Positions 48,660 through 55,700 of a DNA stretch of 55,700 bases are shown here, piece after piece. Under the pieces are notes generated by a model. The model made no database searches. It had not been told where the DNA came from and saw only the letters and a list, made by a program, of their open reading frames with translations. The position numbers were made by a program, and so were the translations under genes. Source of the DNA: Actinomycetota bacterium (GTDB lineage: Bacteria; Actinomycetota; Actinomycetes; Actinomycetales; Microbacteriaceae); assembly GCA_030840335.1 (NCBI GenBank), contig JAUZFR010000026.1, positions 1 to 55,700 of the forward strand, written 5' to 3'. The stretch's first letter is position 1; each line of letters starts with the position of its first letter.

Positions 48660-50018
48660 TCACTCGTGTGGGCGGTCGTCCGATTCGTCGTTGAGCAGGT
48701 CTTCGATGGCCTGGTCGATATCGTCGGGCTCACTGACACCGGAGGTGATTCGCGCAACGAGGGCGGCGGGATTGTCGATGTCGTCGCTGGTCGGAATGAG
48801 GTCGGGCTGAGACCACAGCGCGTCGCGCTTTTCGGCTCCGACCGCATCCGTCAGCGTGCGCCACATTGTTGCGGCTTCGCGCAGCCTTCGTGGTCGGAGT
48901 TCGAGGCCGACCAGGGTCGAGAACGCGGACTCTGCGGGGCCACCGGATGCGCGGCGACGCTTCACGGTCTCGGCGATCGCATCGCTCTTGGGCAGGCGGA
49001 TTGTCGCTTCGGCCGTGACGACATCCACCCATCCCTCGATCAGGGCGAGCATGGTTTCCAGACGGGACAGCGCAAGCAACTGCTCGTCCGTCTTCGGTGG
49101 GATGAGCGCGCCGCTCGTCATCGCTTCGCGCAGCTCCTCGGGGTTCTGCGGGTCGAATTCTTCTGCGAGCTCTTCGAGTCGGTCCGTGTCGATGTGGATG
49201 CCGCGGGCGAACTCGGTGATCGACGACAGCAGCTGCAGGCGCAGCCAGCGAGCGTGGCGGAAGAGTCGGGCGTGCGCGAGCTCCCGCACCGCAAGATAGA
49301 GATGCACCTGGTCGACCGGAATGTCGAGATCGGCTACGAAGGCGAGCACGTTTTGGGGGATCAGAGCCGCCTGCTGGTCGTCCAGGAGCGGGATGCCGAT
49401 GTCGCCACCAGACACCACTTCGGTAGACAGCTGGCCGACGACCTGACCGAGCTGCATCGCGAAGAGTGTGCCACCGACGTTGCGCATCAGCTGGCTGGCG
49501 CCGTTGATCATTTCGCCCATCTCTTCGGGCGCCTGGTCCTGCAGCACCGCCGCCAGCGAGTTGGCGATAGAGGTCGCGACCGGCTCGGCGAGCTGGCTCC
49601 AGACGGGCATGGTGGCCGTCACCCATTCGGTGCGGCTCATCAGCCTCGGTTCGGCGGTCAGGGCGGAAACGTAGGTCGCCTCATCCAGCCAGAGGGATGC
49701 GACGTGGAACGCCTGCTCAAGCTGCGAACGCTCGGCGGGGAGGGAAACGACGGATGTCCGCGCGGCAAGGCCCTTCGCCTGCTCGAGCGCGAGACCCCAG
49801 TTCACGCCTTCGCCACTGGACTGCAGCGCGCTCTGCAACTGGGAAATCAGCTGTGCGACGACCTCGGGGTCGTTGGGGAGGCCCGCAGCACTGGCCAGCC
49901 TTGCGGGGTCGATGTTCGTGTTGCCTGCGAGAAATTCGCGCAGCAAGTCACGGAATTCGTCGTCGCCACCGGGCTCGTCGAACTCGTCCTCAGGGTTTTC
50001 CCGCGAATCATCAGGCAT
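48660..50018 (-). CDS. DUF2342 zinc-dependent metalloprotease-like protein
   Basis: 452 residues. Acidic head (1-35), then a largely helical domain. The motif Val-Arg-Glu-Leu-Ala-His-Ala-Arg-Leu-Phe near residues 245-254 is the family's HExxH equivalent (His replaced by Arg at the first position, as usual in this family), followed by Arg-Trp-Leu. Repeated Val-Gly-Gly and Leu-Gly-Gln-Val-Val-Gly-Gln stretches around 180-200 are typical. Annotated as zinc-dependent metalloprotease by homology; no substrate or activity is established. TAGCGT seven bases before the ATG suggests a near-leaderless message. Corresponds by position to Rv3195 and is divergent from the PDZ protease. Confidence 0.88.
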   Translation of the reverse strand: MPDDSRENPEDEFDEPGGDDEFRDLLREFLAGNTNIDPARLASAAGLPNDPEVVAQLISQLQSALQSSGEGVNWGLALEQAKGLAARTSVVSLPAERSQLEQAFHVASLWLDEATYVSALTAEPRLMSRTEWVTATMPVWSQLAEPVATSIANSLAAVLQDQAPEEMGEMINGASQLMRNVGGTLFAMQLGQVVGQLSTEVVSGGDIGIPLLDDQQAALIPQNVLAFVADLDIPVDQVHLYLAVRELAHARLFRHARWLRLQLLSSITEFARGIHIDTDRLEELAEEFDPQNPEELREAMTSGALIPPKTDEQLLALSRLETMLALIEGWVDVVTAEATIRLPKSDAIAETVKRRRASGGPAESAFSTLVGLELRPRRLREAATMWRTLTDAVGAEKRDALWSQPDLIPTSDDIDNPAALVARITSGVSEPDDIDQAIEDLLNDESDDRPHE

Positions 50019-50025
50019 GCAAACT

Positions 50026-50031
50026 ACGCTA
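50026..50031 (-). promoter_or_regulatory. -10 hexamer for the DUF2342 gene
   Basis: TAGCGT on the minus strand, seven bases before the ATG at 50018. Confidence 0.45.
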
Positions 50032-50147
50032 GCTGCTGCGCGTCCGTCCGGCTTGAATATTGACTTAGGCTGAGCCTTTCGGGTGTGCGCCCGTGGCGAA
50101 CAAACGGCATCCGGCCGTTCGCCGACCAGACCCGAGAAGGATTATCG

Positions 50148-51251
50148 GTGGCCCTCTTCACCGTCGCGGACCAGCAGCCCAGACGAAACCGCCGTGGCAG
50201 ACTCATCGGCTGGATCATCCTTGTCGTTGCAATCCTCGGAATCGTCGCTGTTGGCATCGCCCCCGCGCCGTACCTCGTAGAGGAGCCGGGCCCCGCCTAC
50301 AACACCCTTGGCGCCGTTGAGTACAAGAGCGTGCCGCGTCCCCTCATCTCGATCTCAGGCAAGCAGACCTACCCGACCGGCGGCTCGCTTGACATGCTTA
50401 CGGTGACGGTTTCCGGTGACCCACAGCAGCCGCCGAGCTGGGCAGAGATCGCCGGGGCGTGGCTGGATCCGAGCAAGGCGGTCGTGCCGATCGACGAACT
50501 GTATGCGCCGCAGGAGACGGTGCAGCAGTCGAATGCCCAGAGCGCTGCCGAGATGGCGGACTCACAACAGGATGCGACGGCCGCGGCACTTCACGAGCAG
50601 GGCATCGCGTTCGAGACCAAGATCTCCGTTCTCGGAGTCCAGAAGAATCTCCCCGCCGACGGCAAGCTCGAGAAAGACGACGTCATCGATACCGTTGACG
50701 GCCAGTCGTTCATTGACAGCGAATCACTGCACAACGCCGTCGTCGCCAACGGAACGAGCAAACCGTTGACGATCGTGGTCACCCGCAAGGGAGTCAAACA
50801 GACCGTTCAGCTCACGCCTGCAAAGAGCCCTGCGGACGGATCGCCAGCCGTTGGCGTGTATCTCGGTGTTTCGTACACGTTCCCGTTCAAGGTGAACATC
50901 CAGCTGCAGAATGTGGGAGGCCCGAGCGCCGGGATGATGTTTGCGCTGGGCATCATTGACAAGCTGACCCCTGGCAAGCTCAACGGCGGCCAGAAGGTTG
51001 CCGGCACCGGAACCATCAACGCGTCCGGCACGGTTGGGGCAATCGGAGGAATCCGCCAGAAGCTCTACGGTGCGAGGGCCGCGGGGGCTAAATACTTCCT
51101 CGCCCCGAAGAGCAACTGCAATGAAGTGGTGGGGCACATCCCTGCGGGGATCACGGTGTTCTCGACATCCACGTTGAAGCAATCGGTTAGTGAGCTCACG
51201 GCGATCGCCTCTGGCAAGGGATTGTCATCGCTGCCCGTGTGCACGAAGTAG
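50148..51251 (+). CDS. Membrane-anchored PDZ-Lon-type serine protease (S16)
   Basis: 367 residues from the GTG at 50148, seven bases after AGAAGG; the frame reaches back to 50085 without a better start. A basic head and one transmembrane helix (about 18-40) anchor an extracytoplasmic protein. A PDZ domain (about 150-215, Val-Gln-Lys-Asn-Leu-Pro-Ala-Asp-Gly-Lys-Leu) precedes a Lon-like proteolytic domain whose catalytic dyad is Ser in Gly-Gly-Pro-Ser-Ala-Gly (near 261) and Lys in Gly-Gly-Ile-Arg-Gln-Lys (near 304). No ATPase domain. Such proteins act in envelope protein quality control. Precedes the UPF0182 gene as in Rv3194c-Rv3193c. Confidence 0.92.
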   Translation: MALFTVADQQPRRNRRGRLIGWIILVVAILGIVAVGIAPAPYLVEEPGPAYNTLGAVEYKSVPRPLISISGKQTYPTGGSLDMLTVTVSGDPQQPPSWAEIAGAWLDPSKAVVPIDELYAPQETVQQSNAQSAAEMADSQQDATAAALHEQGIAFETKISVLGVQKNLPADGKLEKDDVIDTVDGQSFIDSESLHNAVVANGTSKPLTIVVTRKGVKQTVQLTPAKSPADGSPAVGVYLGVSYTFPFKVNIQLQNVGGPSAGMMFALGIIDKLTPGKLNGGQKVAGTGTINASGTVGAIGGIRQKLYGARAAGAKYFLAPKSNCNEVVGHIPAGITVFSTSTLKQSVSELTAIASGKGLSSLPVCTK

Positions 51252-51303
51252 CGTTGAGCACAAAGCCAGCCGGCTCCCTACATTCCTTGCCAACTCGCTT
51301 AAG

Positions 51304-51372
51304 ATGACAGGACCGCAGATGTCAGCACCGCAGATGACACCACCCCTACCAGAGCCAGGAGCGGTCTCTTGA
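51304..51372 (+). CDS. Putative 22-codon proline-rich upstream ORF coupled to the UPF0182 gene
   Basis: A short frame (opening MTGPQMSAPQM) is built from two copies of a 15-base unit ATGNCAGNACCGCAG and ends in a TGA that overlaps the TTG start at 51369. The second ATG (51319) has AGGA six bases upstream. A TACATT hexamer (51279-51284) could start transcription shortly before it. Several prolines near the end could slow ribosomes. Expression is unproven. Confidence 0.35.
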   Translation: MTGPQMSAPQMTPPLPEPGAVS

Positions 51373-54233
51373 CCTCAACGCCGAATCGTCCAGCAAGTCG
51401 AACGCGAATTTCGCTGACGATCACCGCGGTAGTCCTCGCGGTTCTTATCATCCTGTTCTTCATCTTCGCCGGTCTCTACACCGACGTACTGTGGTTCGCG
51501 CAGGTCGGGTACCTTGGCGTGCTGACAACACAGTGGGTCGCCCAGGTTGTCCTCTTTCTGATCGGTTTCTTCGGGATGGGCATTCCGGTCTGGCTGAGCA
51601 TCGAGATCGCGTTCCGCTGGCGACCGGTCTATGCCAAGTTGAACTCCCAGCTCGATCGCTACCAGCAGGTCGTCGAGCCGCTGCGTCGCCTCGCAATGTA
51701 TGGGATCCCGGGCATCCTCGGGATCTTCGGTGGCGTCTCGGCTGCCACGCGCTGGCCGACTGTTTTGCAGTTCCTCAACCGCACCTCGTTCGGCAAGGTC
51801 GACCCGCAGTTCCATCTCGACATCTCGTTCTACATTTACGAGCTTCCGTTCTGGCGCGGCGTCGTTGCGTTTGCGTCCGCCGTGGTAATCATCGCCGGGC
51901 TCGCTGCTCTCGCGACCAGCTACCTGTATGGCGCGCTTCGGCTCAATGGCCGGGAGCTGCGCATCTCCCGCGTTGCCCGAGTGCAGCTCGCGGTGACCGC
52001 GGCACTGTACATCGCCCTGCAGTCGGTCAGTATCTGGCTCGACCAATACGCGACGCTCACGAGCCCCAGCGCCGGATTCCTCTCCACCGGCGCCGGCTTC
52101 ACCGAAGTGAACGCCACCATTCCCAGTCGCGAAATCCTGTCAGGGATCGCGGCGATCATCGCCATCCTCTTCATTGTCACCGCCGTCATCGGGCGCTGGC
52201 GACTTCCCATCATCGGCACCGCCCTCCTGCTGGTCAGTGGCCTGATCATCGGCGCGATCTACCCGGCAATCGTGCAGCGCTTCCAGGCCGAGCCGAGCGC
52301 AAAGACGCTGGAGGCGCCATACATCACGCGGAATATCACCGCGACACGCGAGGCGTACGGCGTTGCCAACGTGAAGACTCAGGCATATCAGGCGACGACG
52401 AACGCACAGGCGGGCGCCCTCCGGAAGGATGCGGAGACGACCGCGAACATCCGCATCATCGACCCGGCACTCGTGTCGCGTTCGTTCGCCCAGTTGCAGC
52501 GCGTAAAGCAGTACTACACCTTCGCCGACCACCTGGATGTCGACCGGTACACGATCAACGGCAAGAAGCAGGACACCGTGATCGCCACCCGCGAACTCGA
52601 CCAGAGCGGCCTTGGCGACTCCCGCAGCTGGTACAACGACACGATCGTGTACACGCACGGCTACGGTCTCGCCGCCGCCTACGGAAACCAGCGTACGGCC
52701 GACGGACAGCCGGTCTTCCTCGAGTCGCAGATTCCGGTGACCGGAGCGCTCGGCAATTACGAGCCGCGAATCTATTTCGGCGAGAACTCTCCCGAGTACT
52801 CGATCGTCGGCGCGAAGAAGGGTTCGAGTCCGCTCGAGCTCGACTATCCGTCGGGCTCGGACAGCGCCGCAGACAAGAAGAACACCTTTGAAGGCAATGG
52901 CGGGCCGAAGCTCGGCAATCTGTTCACGCGCCTGCTCTATGCGATCAAATTCCAGTCCGAAGACATTGTGCTGTCGAACGCTGTGAACGCGGATTCGCAG
53001 ATCCTCTACGATCGCAAGCCGAGCGACCGGGTCGCCAAGGTGGCCCCGTACCTGACTCTCGACAGCGACTCGTACCCTGCCGTGGTGAACGGCCGCATCG
53101 TGTGGATCGTCGACGGGTACACCACCAGCGACAACTACCCGTACTCGAAGGTCGAACAGCTCAGTAGTGTCATTGCCGACAACGACACGAAGGCGCCGGA
53201 GTTCCCGCTGGACGACTTCAATTACATCCGCAATTCGGTGAAGGCCACGGTCGATGCCTACAGCGGCAAGGTCACCCTCTACGCCTGGGACGACAAAGAC
53301 CCGATGTTGAAGACGTGGGAGAAGATCTTCCCGGCGACTGTCAAGCCCGAGTCGTCGATGAGCACGCAGCTGCTTGCACACGTGCGCTACCCGGAAGACC
53401 TGTTCAAGGCGCAGCGCGCCATCCTTGGTTCGTACCACGTCACGGATGCCGCGTCGTTCTACTCGAGCAACGACCAGTGGGTCACGCCGAACGAACCGAC
53501 CGCTTCCGGTGCGAACGCGCCGCTCCAGCCGCCCTATTACCTGACGATGCAGGTGCCCGGCGACACGTCCCCGGCGTTCACGCTGTACTCGAGCTTCGTG
53601 CCGAAGAGCCAGGGCAACAACACCAACATCCTGACCGGATACCTCGCCGTTGACTCGGATGTCGGGCCGAACTACGGCAAGTTGACGCTCCTGACTCTGC
53701 CGAAGCAGAAACAGATCCCCGGGCCAGGACAGGTCGAAAACAGTTTCCACACCGACACGACCGTGGCAAACGCGCTCGCGCTGCTGCAACGTGGTGACAC
53801 CAAGGTGGAGCTCGGCAACCTGCTGACGCTGCCCGTGGGCGGCGGCCTGCTGTATGTGCAACCCGTCTACGTCACTTCGCAGGGTGAGACGAGTTACCCA
53901 CTGCTGCGCAAGGTGCTGGTGAGCTTCGGCAACACCCAGGTCGCCTTCGAGGACACGCTTGACAGCGCGCTCGACAAACTGTTCGGTGGAGACTCCGGGG
54001 CGACAGCGGGCGACAACGGCACGGACACGTCGTCCACGCCGTCGCCCGGCAGTTCCCCGATTCCCACGGGATCGGCTGGCACCAACGCCGAGGTCAACCG
54101 GTGGCTGCAGCAGGCGAACAAGGACCTGCAGGCTCGCACCGCGGCCTATGCCGCGAACGATCTCGTCGCCGCTGCGGAGGCCGACAAGGCGCTGCAGCAC
54201 GACATCCAGCAGGCTCTGCTCGCGGGCGGCTAA
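51369..54233 (+). CDS. UPF0182 family large membrane protein
   Basis: 954 residues, the normal length. TTG start chosen because AGGAG (51356-51360) is eight bases upstream and the sequence then reaches the first helix at once. Seven hydrophobic segments lie in residues about 15-310 (for example Ala-Val-Leu-Ile-Ile-Leu-Phe-Phe-Ile-Phe-Ala-Gly-Leu and the Trp-Leu-Ser-Ile-Glu-Ile-Ala-Phe-Arg loop), followed by an extracytoplasmic domain of more than 500 residues with Gly-Leu-Gly-Asp-Ser-Arg-Ser-Trp-Tyr, Tyr-Phe-Gly-Glu, Asp-Leu-Phe-Lys-Ala-Gln-Arg, and an acidic Ser/Thr/Pro linker before a last helical segment. Conserved in actinobacteria and cyanobacteria; function unknown. Confidence 0.93.
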   Translation: MTSTPNRPASRTRISLTITAVVLAVLIILFFIFAGLYTDVLWFAQVGYLGVLTTQWVAQVVLFLIGFFGMGIPVWLSIEIAFRWRPVYAKLNSQLDRYQQVVEPLRRLAMYGIPGILGIFGGVSAATRWPTVLQFLNRTSFGKVDPQFHLDISFYIYELPFWRGVVAFASAVVIIAGLAALATSYLYGALRLNGRELRISRVARVQLAVTAALYIALQSVSIWLDQYATLTSPSAGFLSTGAGFTEVNATIPSREILSGIAAIIAILFIVTAVIGRWRLPIIGTALLLVSGLIIGAIYPAIVQRFQAEPSAKTLEAPYITRNITATREAYGVANVKTQAYQATTNAQAGALRKDAETTANIRIIDPALVSRSFAQLQRVKQYYTFADHLDVDRYTINGKKQDTVIATRELDQSGLGDSRSWYNDTIVYTHGYGLAAAYGNQRTADGQPVFLESQIPVTGALGNYEPRIYFGENSPEYSIVGAKKGSSPLELDYPSGSDSAADKKNTFEGNGGPKLGNLFTRLLYAIKFQSEDIVLSNAVNADSQILYDRKPSDRVAKVAPYLTLDSDSYPAVVNGRIVWIVDGYTTSDNYPYSKVEQLSSVIADNDTKAPEFPLDDFNYIRNSVKATVDAYSGKVTLYAWDDKDPMLKTWEKIFPATVKPESSMSTQLLAHVRYPEDLFKAQRAILGSYHVTDAASFYSSNDQWVTPNEPTASGANAPLQPPYYLTMQVPGDTSPAFTLYSSFVPKSQGNNTNILTGYLAVDSDVGPNYGKLTLLTLPKQKQIPGPGQVENSFHTDTTVANALALLQRGDTKVELGNLLTLPVGGGLLYVQPVYVTSQGETSYPLLRKVLVSFGNTQVAFEDTLDSALDKLFGGDSGATAGDNGTDTSSTPSPGSSPIPTGSAGTNAEVNRWLQQANKDLQARTAAYAANDLVAAAEADKALQHDIQQALLAGG

Positions 54234-54241
54234 CAAGCATC

Positions 54242-54298
54242 CGACTTGACCCAAATGGCTGCTATGGCGCGCTCATGGCAGCCATTTGCGTCAAGTCG
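54242..54298. repeat. 21-bp inverted repeat after the UPF0182 gene
   Basis: Two 21-base arms (54242-54262 beginning CGACTTGAC, and 54278-54298 ending GTCAAGTCG) are complementary at 20 of 21 positions around a 15-base loop. It starts eight bases after the UPF0182 stop and ends 46 bases before the tRNA. No T-run follows, so a factor-independent terminator is not assured; it may stop the upstream message by structure. Confidence 0.6.
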
Positions 54299-54344
54299 CT
54301 CGGTGGGACGCTGCGAACGACTGTGGTAGCGTTGTTTCTTGTGC

Positions 54345-54418
54345 CGCGGGGTGGAGCAGCTCGGTAGCTCGCTGGGCTCATAACCCAGAGGTCGCAGGTT
54401 CAAATCCTGTCCCCGCAA
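54345..54418 (+). tRNA. Initiator tRNA-fMet (anticodon CAT)
   Basis: 74-base cloverleaf: acceptor arms CGCGGGG (54345-54351) and CCCCGCA (54411-54417), D arm GAGC/GCTC, anticodon stem CTGGG/CCCAG with loop CTCATAA (anticodon CAT at 54379-54381), T arm GCAGG/CCTGT with loop TTCAAAT, discriminator A. Initiator identity is shown by the unpaired C1-A72 and by the three consecutive G-C pairs at the base of the anticodon stem. CCA is not encoded. TAGCGT (54327-54332) is a possible -10. Confidence 0.97.
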
Positions 54419-54438
54419 CAGAGAAACACCAGATCAGA

Positions 54439-54473
54439 AGCCGCTTTCGGAGAAATCCGGAGGCGGCTTTTCT
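54439..54473 (+). terminator. Intrinsic terminator of the tRNA-fMet gene
   Basis: AGCCGCTTTCGGA (54439-54451) pairs with TCCGGAGGCGGCT (54456-54468), 13 pairs with two G-T wobbles, around a GAAA tetraloop and followed by TTTCT, right after the tRNA. Confidence 0.9.
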
Positions 54474-54569
54474 GTTGGCATAACGCTTTGACTACGCAAT
54501 TGACTACATCCGTCTTCCTGGAGCGTTCGACTCTCGATCCCGATCGCGAAGCACGGCGGGGCACTTTAG

Positions 54570-54911
54570 ATAATCGAAAGTAACGTTGCTTCAGTAGTTA
54601 CCACAGCCTCATATGCAGTTCAGGGGAGATTAGGCGAAGCAGCGATAGCTGCCGTCGGCATCGTTGCGGGTAAAGCAGCATCGCTGGCGGTCTCAGCGGC
54701 TTCGAAGTTGGTCAGACCGGTTATCGCAGCCAAGTTGGTTAGCAACATAGCAAGAGCACACCGTGCCTATATATCGCCTCGATCTTTTATGAAAGGCTTT
54801 CGGAAGGTGGAGCAGCTCTATAGCTGGGGCGTAGGAATATCGGTAGGTAGCCTCACAAGCGACTATGTAACGCGCAACACCGGATTGCAAAGGTGGAGAG
54901 TAGCGTTATGA
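54570..54911 (+). pseudogene. Start-less helical ORF after the tRNA, possible toxin-gene remnant
   Basis: The frame opens after a TAG at 54567 and stays open for 113 codons to the TGA at 54911, but the first conventional start is the TTG at 54708 (67 residues left). The upstream part (Gly-Glu-Ala-Ala-Ile-Ala-Ala-Val-Gly-Ile-Val-Ala-Gly-Lys-Ala-Ala-Ser-Leu) reads like a coding sequence, rich in Ala/Gly/Val helix, as in linker regions of polymorphic toxins. The C-terminal part is basic and aromatic with no recognised motif. GC content is visibly lower than in the core genes. The final TGA overlaps the ATG of the next gene, as in a working operon, so the loss of the 5' end looks recent. Bases 54474-54569 hold nothing recognisable. 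Confidence 0.4.
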
Positions 54912-55462
54912 ATTTCGCCCCAGTAACGACCCTCGGGAAGGTCGACGGTATGAAAAAAATCCGTAGGTCCGGCCAATTGGGTAGGCTCGTCAGTCTTCCG
55001 TTGCTGGGAATATTCTTCGTCGTGGCACTCGCGGGCCTTTGCGGGGGAACCCAAAATTTCGCGAGTGACATCAGCTGCATCGTCGCGATGGGAGTTTTCG
55101 CCATCTTCTTTGTTAGGGGTTTACGGATCGGACTCTCGGTTTGTCCTTCGGCGGTCCGGGCCCGGTCGTGGTTCAGGTCGAAATCGTTCGCCTACGAACC
55201 CGGGCTCCGGGTTCAAGTTGAAAGCTACAACGGGATATTCCGCGGGATTGGTCCGAGTACCGCTGACGGATGGCTCAAAACCTTGACTGTCGTTCACAAT
55301 GGGCGAACCCACAAGTTCAACGGCCTTATGGCGTTTCGCTTGACCGCCGAGCGTCAGGCACGCGAAGCAAACGCGCTGATCGCGAGAGACCATTCCGACA
55401 GCGAACTCCGAAAGAGTGCAGGCACCGCAGAGGGATATCGACGGGACACGCGCGCTCACTGA
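54908..55462 (+). CDS. PH-like-domain membrane protein
   Basis: 184 residues from the ATG at 54908, eight bases after GGAGAG and overlapping the previous stop (ATGA); an in-frame GTG at 54893 coincides with the ribosome binding site and is unlikely. Two hydrophobic helices (about 28-48 and 53-72) are followed by a beta-rich segment with Leu-Ser-Val-Cys-Pro-Ser-Ala-Val-Arg-Ala-Arg-Ser-Trp-Phe-Arg-Ser and later Leu-Thr-Val-Val-His-Asn-Gly-Arg, the layout of actinobacterial membrane PH-like proteins (compare 5507-6118). Next to a possible toxin remnant it might be an immunity protein, but that is inference from position only. Confidence 0.6.
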   Translation: MNFAPVTTLGKVDGMKKIRRSGQLGRLVSLPLLGIFFVVALAGLCGGTQNFASDISCIVAMGVFAIFFVRGLRIGLSVCPSAVRARSWFRSKSFAYEPGLRVQVESYNGIFRGIGPSTADGWLKTLTVVHNGRTHKFNGLMAFRLTAERQAREANALIARDHSDSELRKSAGTAEGYRRDTRAH

Positions 55463-55591
55463 GCTCGGAGGCAGTCCGAGGATCGGGTCAACTTCGAGGA
55501 ACCGGCCGGGGAAGTGCGCTCTTCTGGTGGCGAGACAAAGGTGTGAACGGAAAGTGGTCCAACGAGTGATTCGAAGGACGTGGTCTGTTTG

Positions 55592-55700
55592 ATGGATTCC
55601 GAAGCCAAGACCCAGGAATTGTTCGAGCTGCTTCGACCTCGACTTCCCGATCATGTCCTGCGCCTTGTCGACGGAAGCTTTGATCCATCGGCCACCAGAA
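55592..55700 (+). CDS. 5' end of an unidentified gene (cut by window edge)
   Basis: Frame open from the ATG at 55592 (alternatives: TTG 55589 or GTG 55580, nearer to the GAAGGA at 55573-55578) to the right edge, 36 residues: an amphipathic helix with Glu-Leu-Phe-Glu-Leu-Leu-Arg-Pro-Arg-Leu-Pro then Leu-Val-Asp-Gly-Ser-Phe-Asp-Pro. Too short for a family call. The 129 bases before it (55463-55591) show no gene. Confidence 0.45.
   Translation, partial: MDSEAKTQELFELLRPRLPDHVLRLVDGSFDPSATR

Noticed and set aside
51190-51372. 60-codon frame ending at the UPF0182 start
   Set aside because: Its first two thirds lie inside the PDZ-Lon protease gene in another frame; only the last 22 codons, outside that gene, are kept as a possible upstream ORF.
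52140-54254. 704-codon minus-strand frame opposite the UPF0182 gene
   Set aside because: Composition is Arg/Val/Asp/His-rich with no domain; the plus-strand protein is a recognised family.
54345-54480. Duplicate of the tRNA 3' end as an attachment-site repeat
   Set aside because: No second copy of the tRNA 3' sequence is visible inside the window, so integration at this tRNA remains only a possibility.
1-55700. CRISPR arrays, insertion sequences, rRNA genes
   Set aside because: No regularly spaced repeats, no transposase-like frame and no rRNA sequence were seen.

Overview
The window is high-GC DNA from an actinobacterium, most likely of the Microbacteriaceae. The evidence is the strong GC bias at third codon positions, frequent GTG/TTG starts, mycothiol-type and AdnAB genes, DUF3107 and DUF3117 proteins, and gene order that (from memory of the M. 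tuberculosis H37Rv map) parallels two of its blocks: Rv1201c-Rv1232c (dapD, dapE, DUF3117, O-methyltransferase, tatB, mrp, MgtE-N protein) and Rv3193c-Rv3211 (UPF0182, PDZ-Lon protease, DUF2342, uvrD2, nudC, adnB, adnA, DUF3107, ferritin-like, rhlE). It is a core chromosomal segment. The exception is the last ~1.2 kb after an initiator tRNA gene, which looks less conserved and lower in GC.

Layout. 1-497: 5' part of a CPBP-type membrane protease (minus). 752-9657: a peptide ABC importer (two related lipoprotein binding proteins, two permeases, one fused double ATPase) interrupted by a PH-domain membrane protein on the opposite strand. 9832-12234: typA and a small lipoprotein. 12239-16388: efeU-efeO-efeB iron uptake (minus) behind a DtxR/IdeR-like box. 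16502-19103: mshB, fdxA and dapC, tightly packed. 19184-25040: citrate synthase, a tandem pair of 156-aa exported paralogues, divergent dapD/dapE, a PIG-V-like mannosyltransferase and DUF3117. 25099-31353: O-methyltransferase, tatB, an aldehyde dehydrogenase, mrp, DUF1003, a soluble MgtE-N/CBS protein and a general stress protein. 31372-36272: Xaa-Pro aminopeptidase, EEP hydrolase, PHP hydrolase, RhlE helicase. 36471-47781: DNA-repair block (ferritin-like, DUF3107, adnA-adnB, kinase-like protein, nudC, uvrD2). 47681-54233: ThiF/cyclodehydratase-like protein, DUF2342, PDZ-Lon protease, UPF0182. 54345-54418: tRNA-fMet with terminator. 54419-55700: a start-less ORF, a PH-like membrane protein and a truncated ORF.

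How the genes connect. dapC, dapD and dapE supply three successive steps of the succinylase branch of lysine/diaminopimelate synthesis. efeUOB imports iron. adnAB and uvrD2 process DNA breaks. The most pervasive signal is regulatory: at least a dozen starts have a TANNNT-like hexamer exactly six bases upstream and no useful ribosome binding site, the signature of leaderless transcripts. Other points worth a second look are a kinase-fold protein without its catalytic aspartates, a NudC without zinc cysteines, an orphan cyclodehydratase-like gene overlapping uvrD2, a permease with a six-helix insertion, and the possible toxin/immunity remnant after the tRNA.
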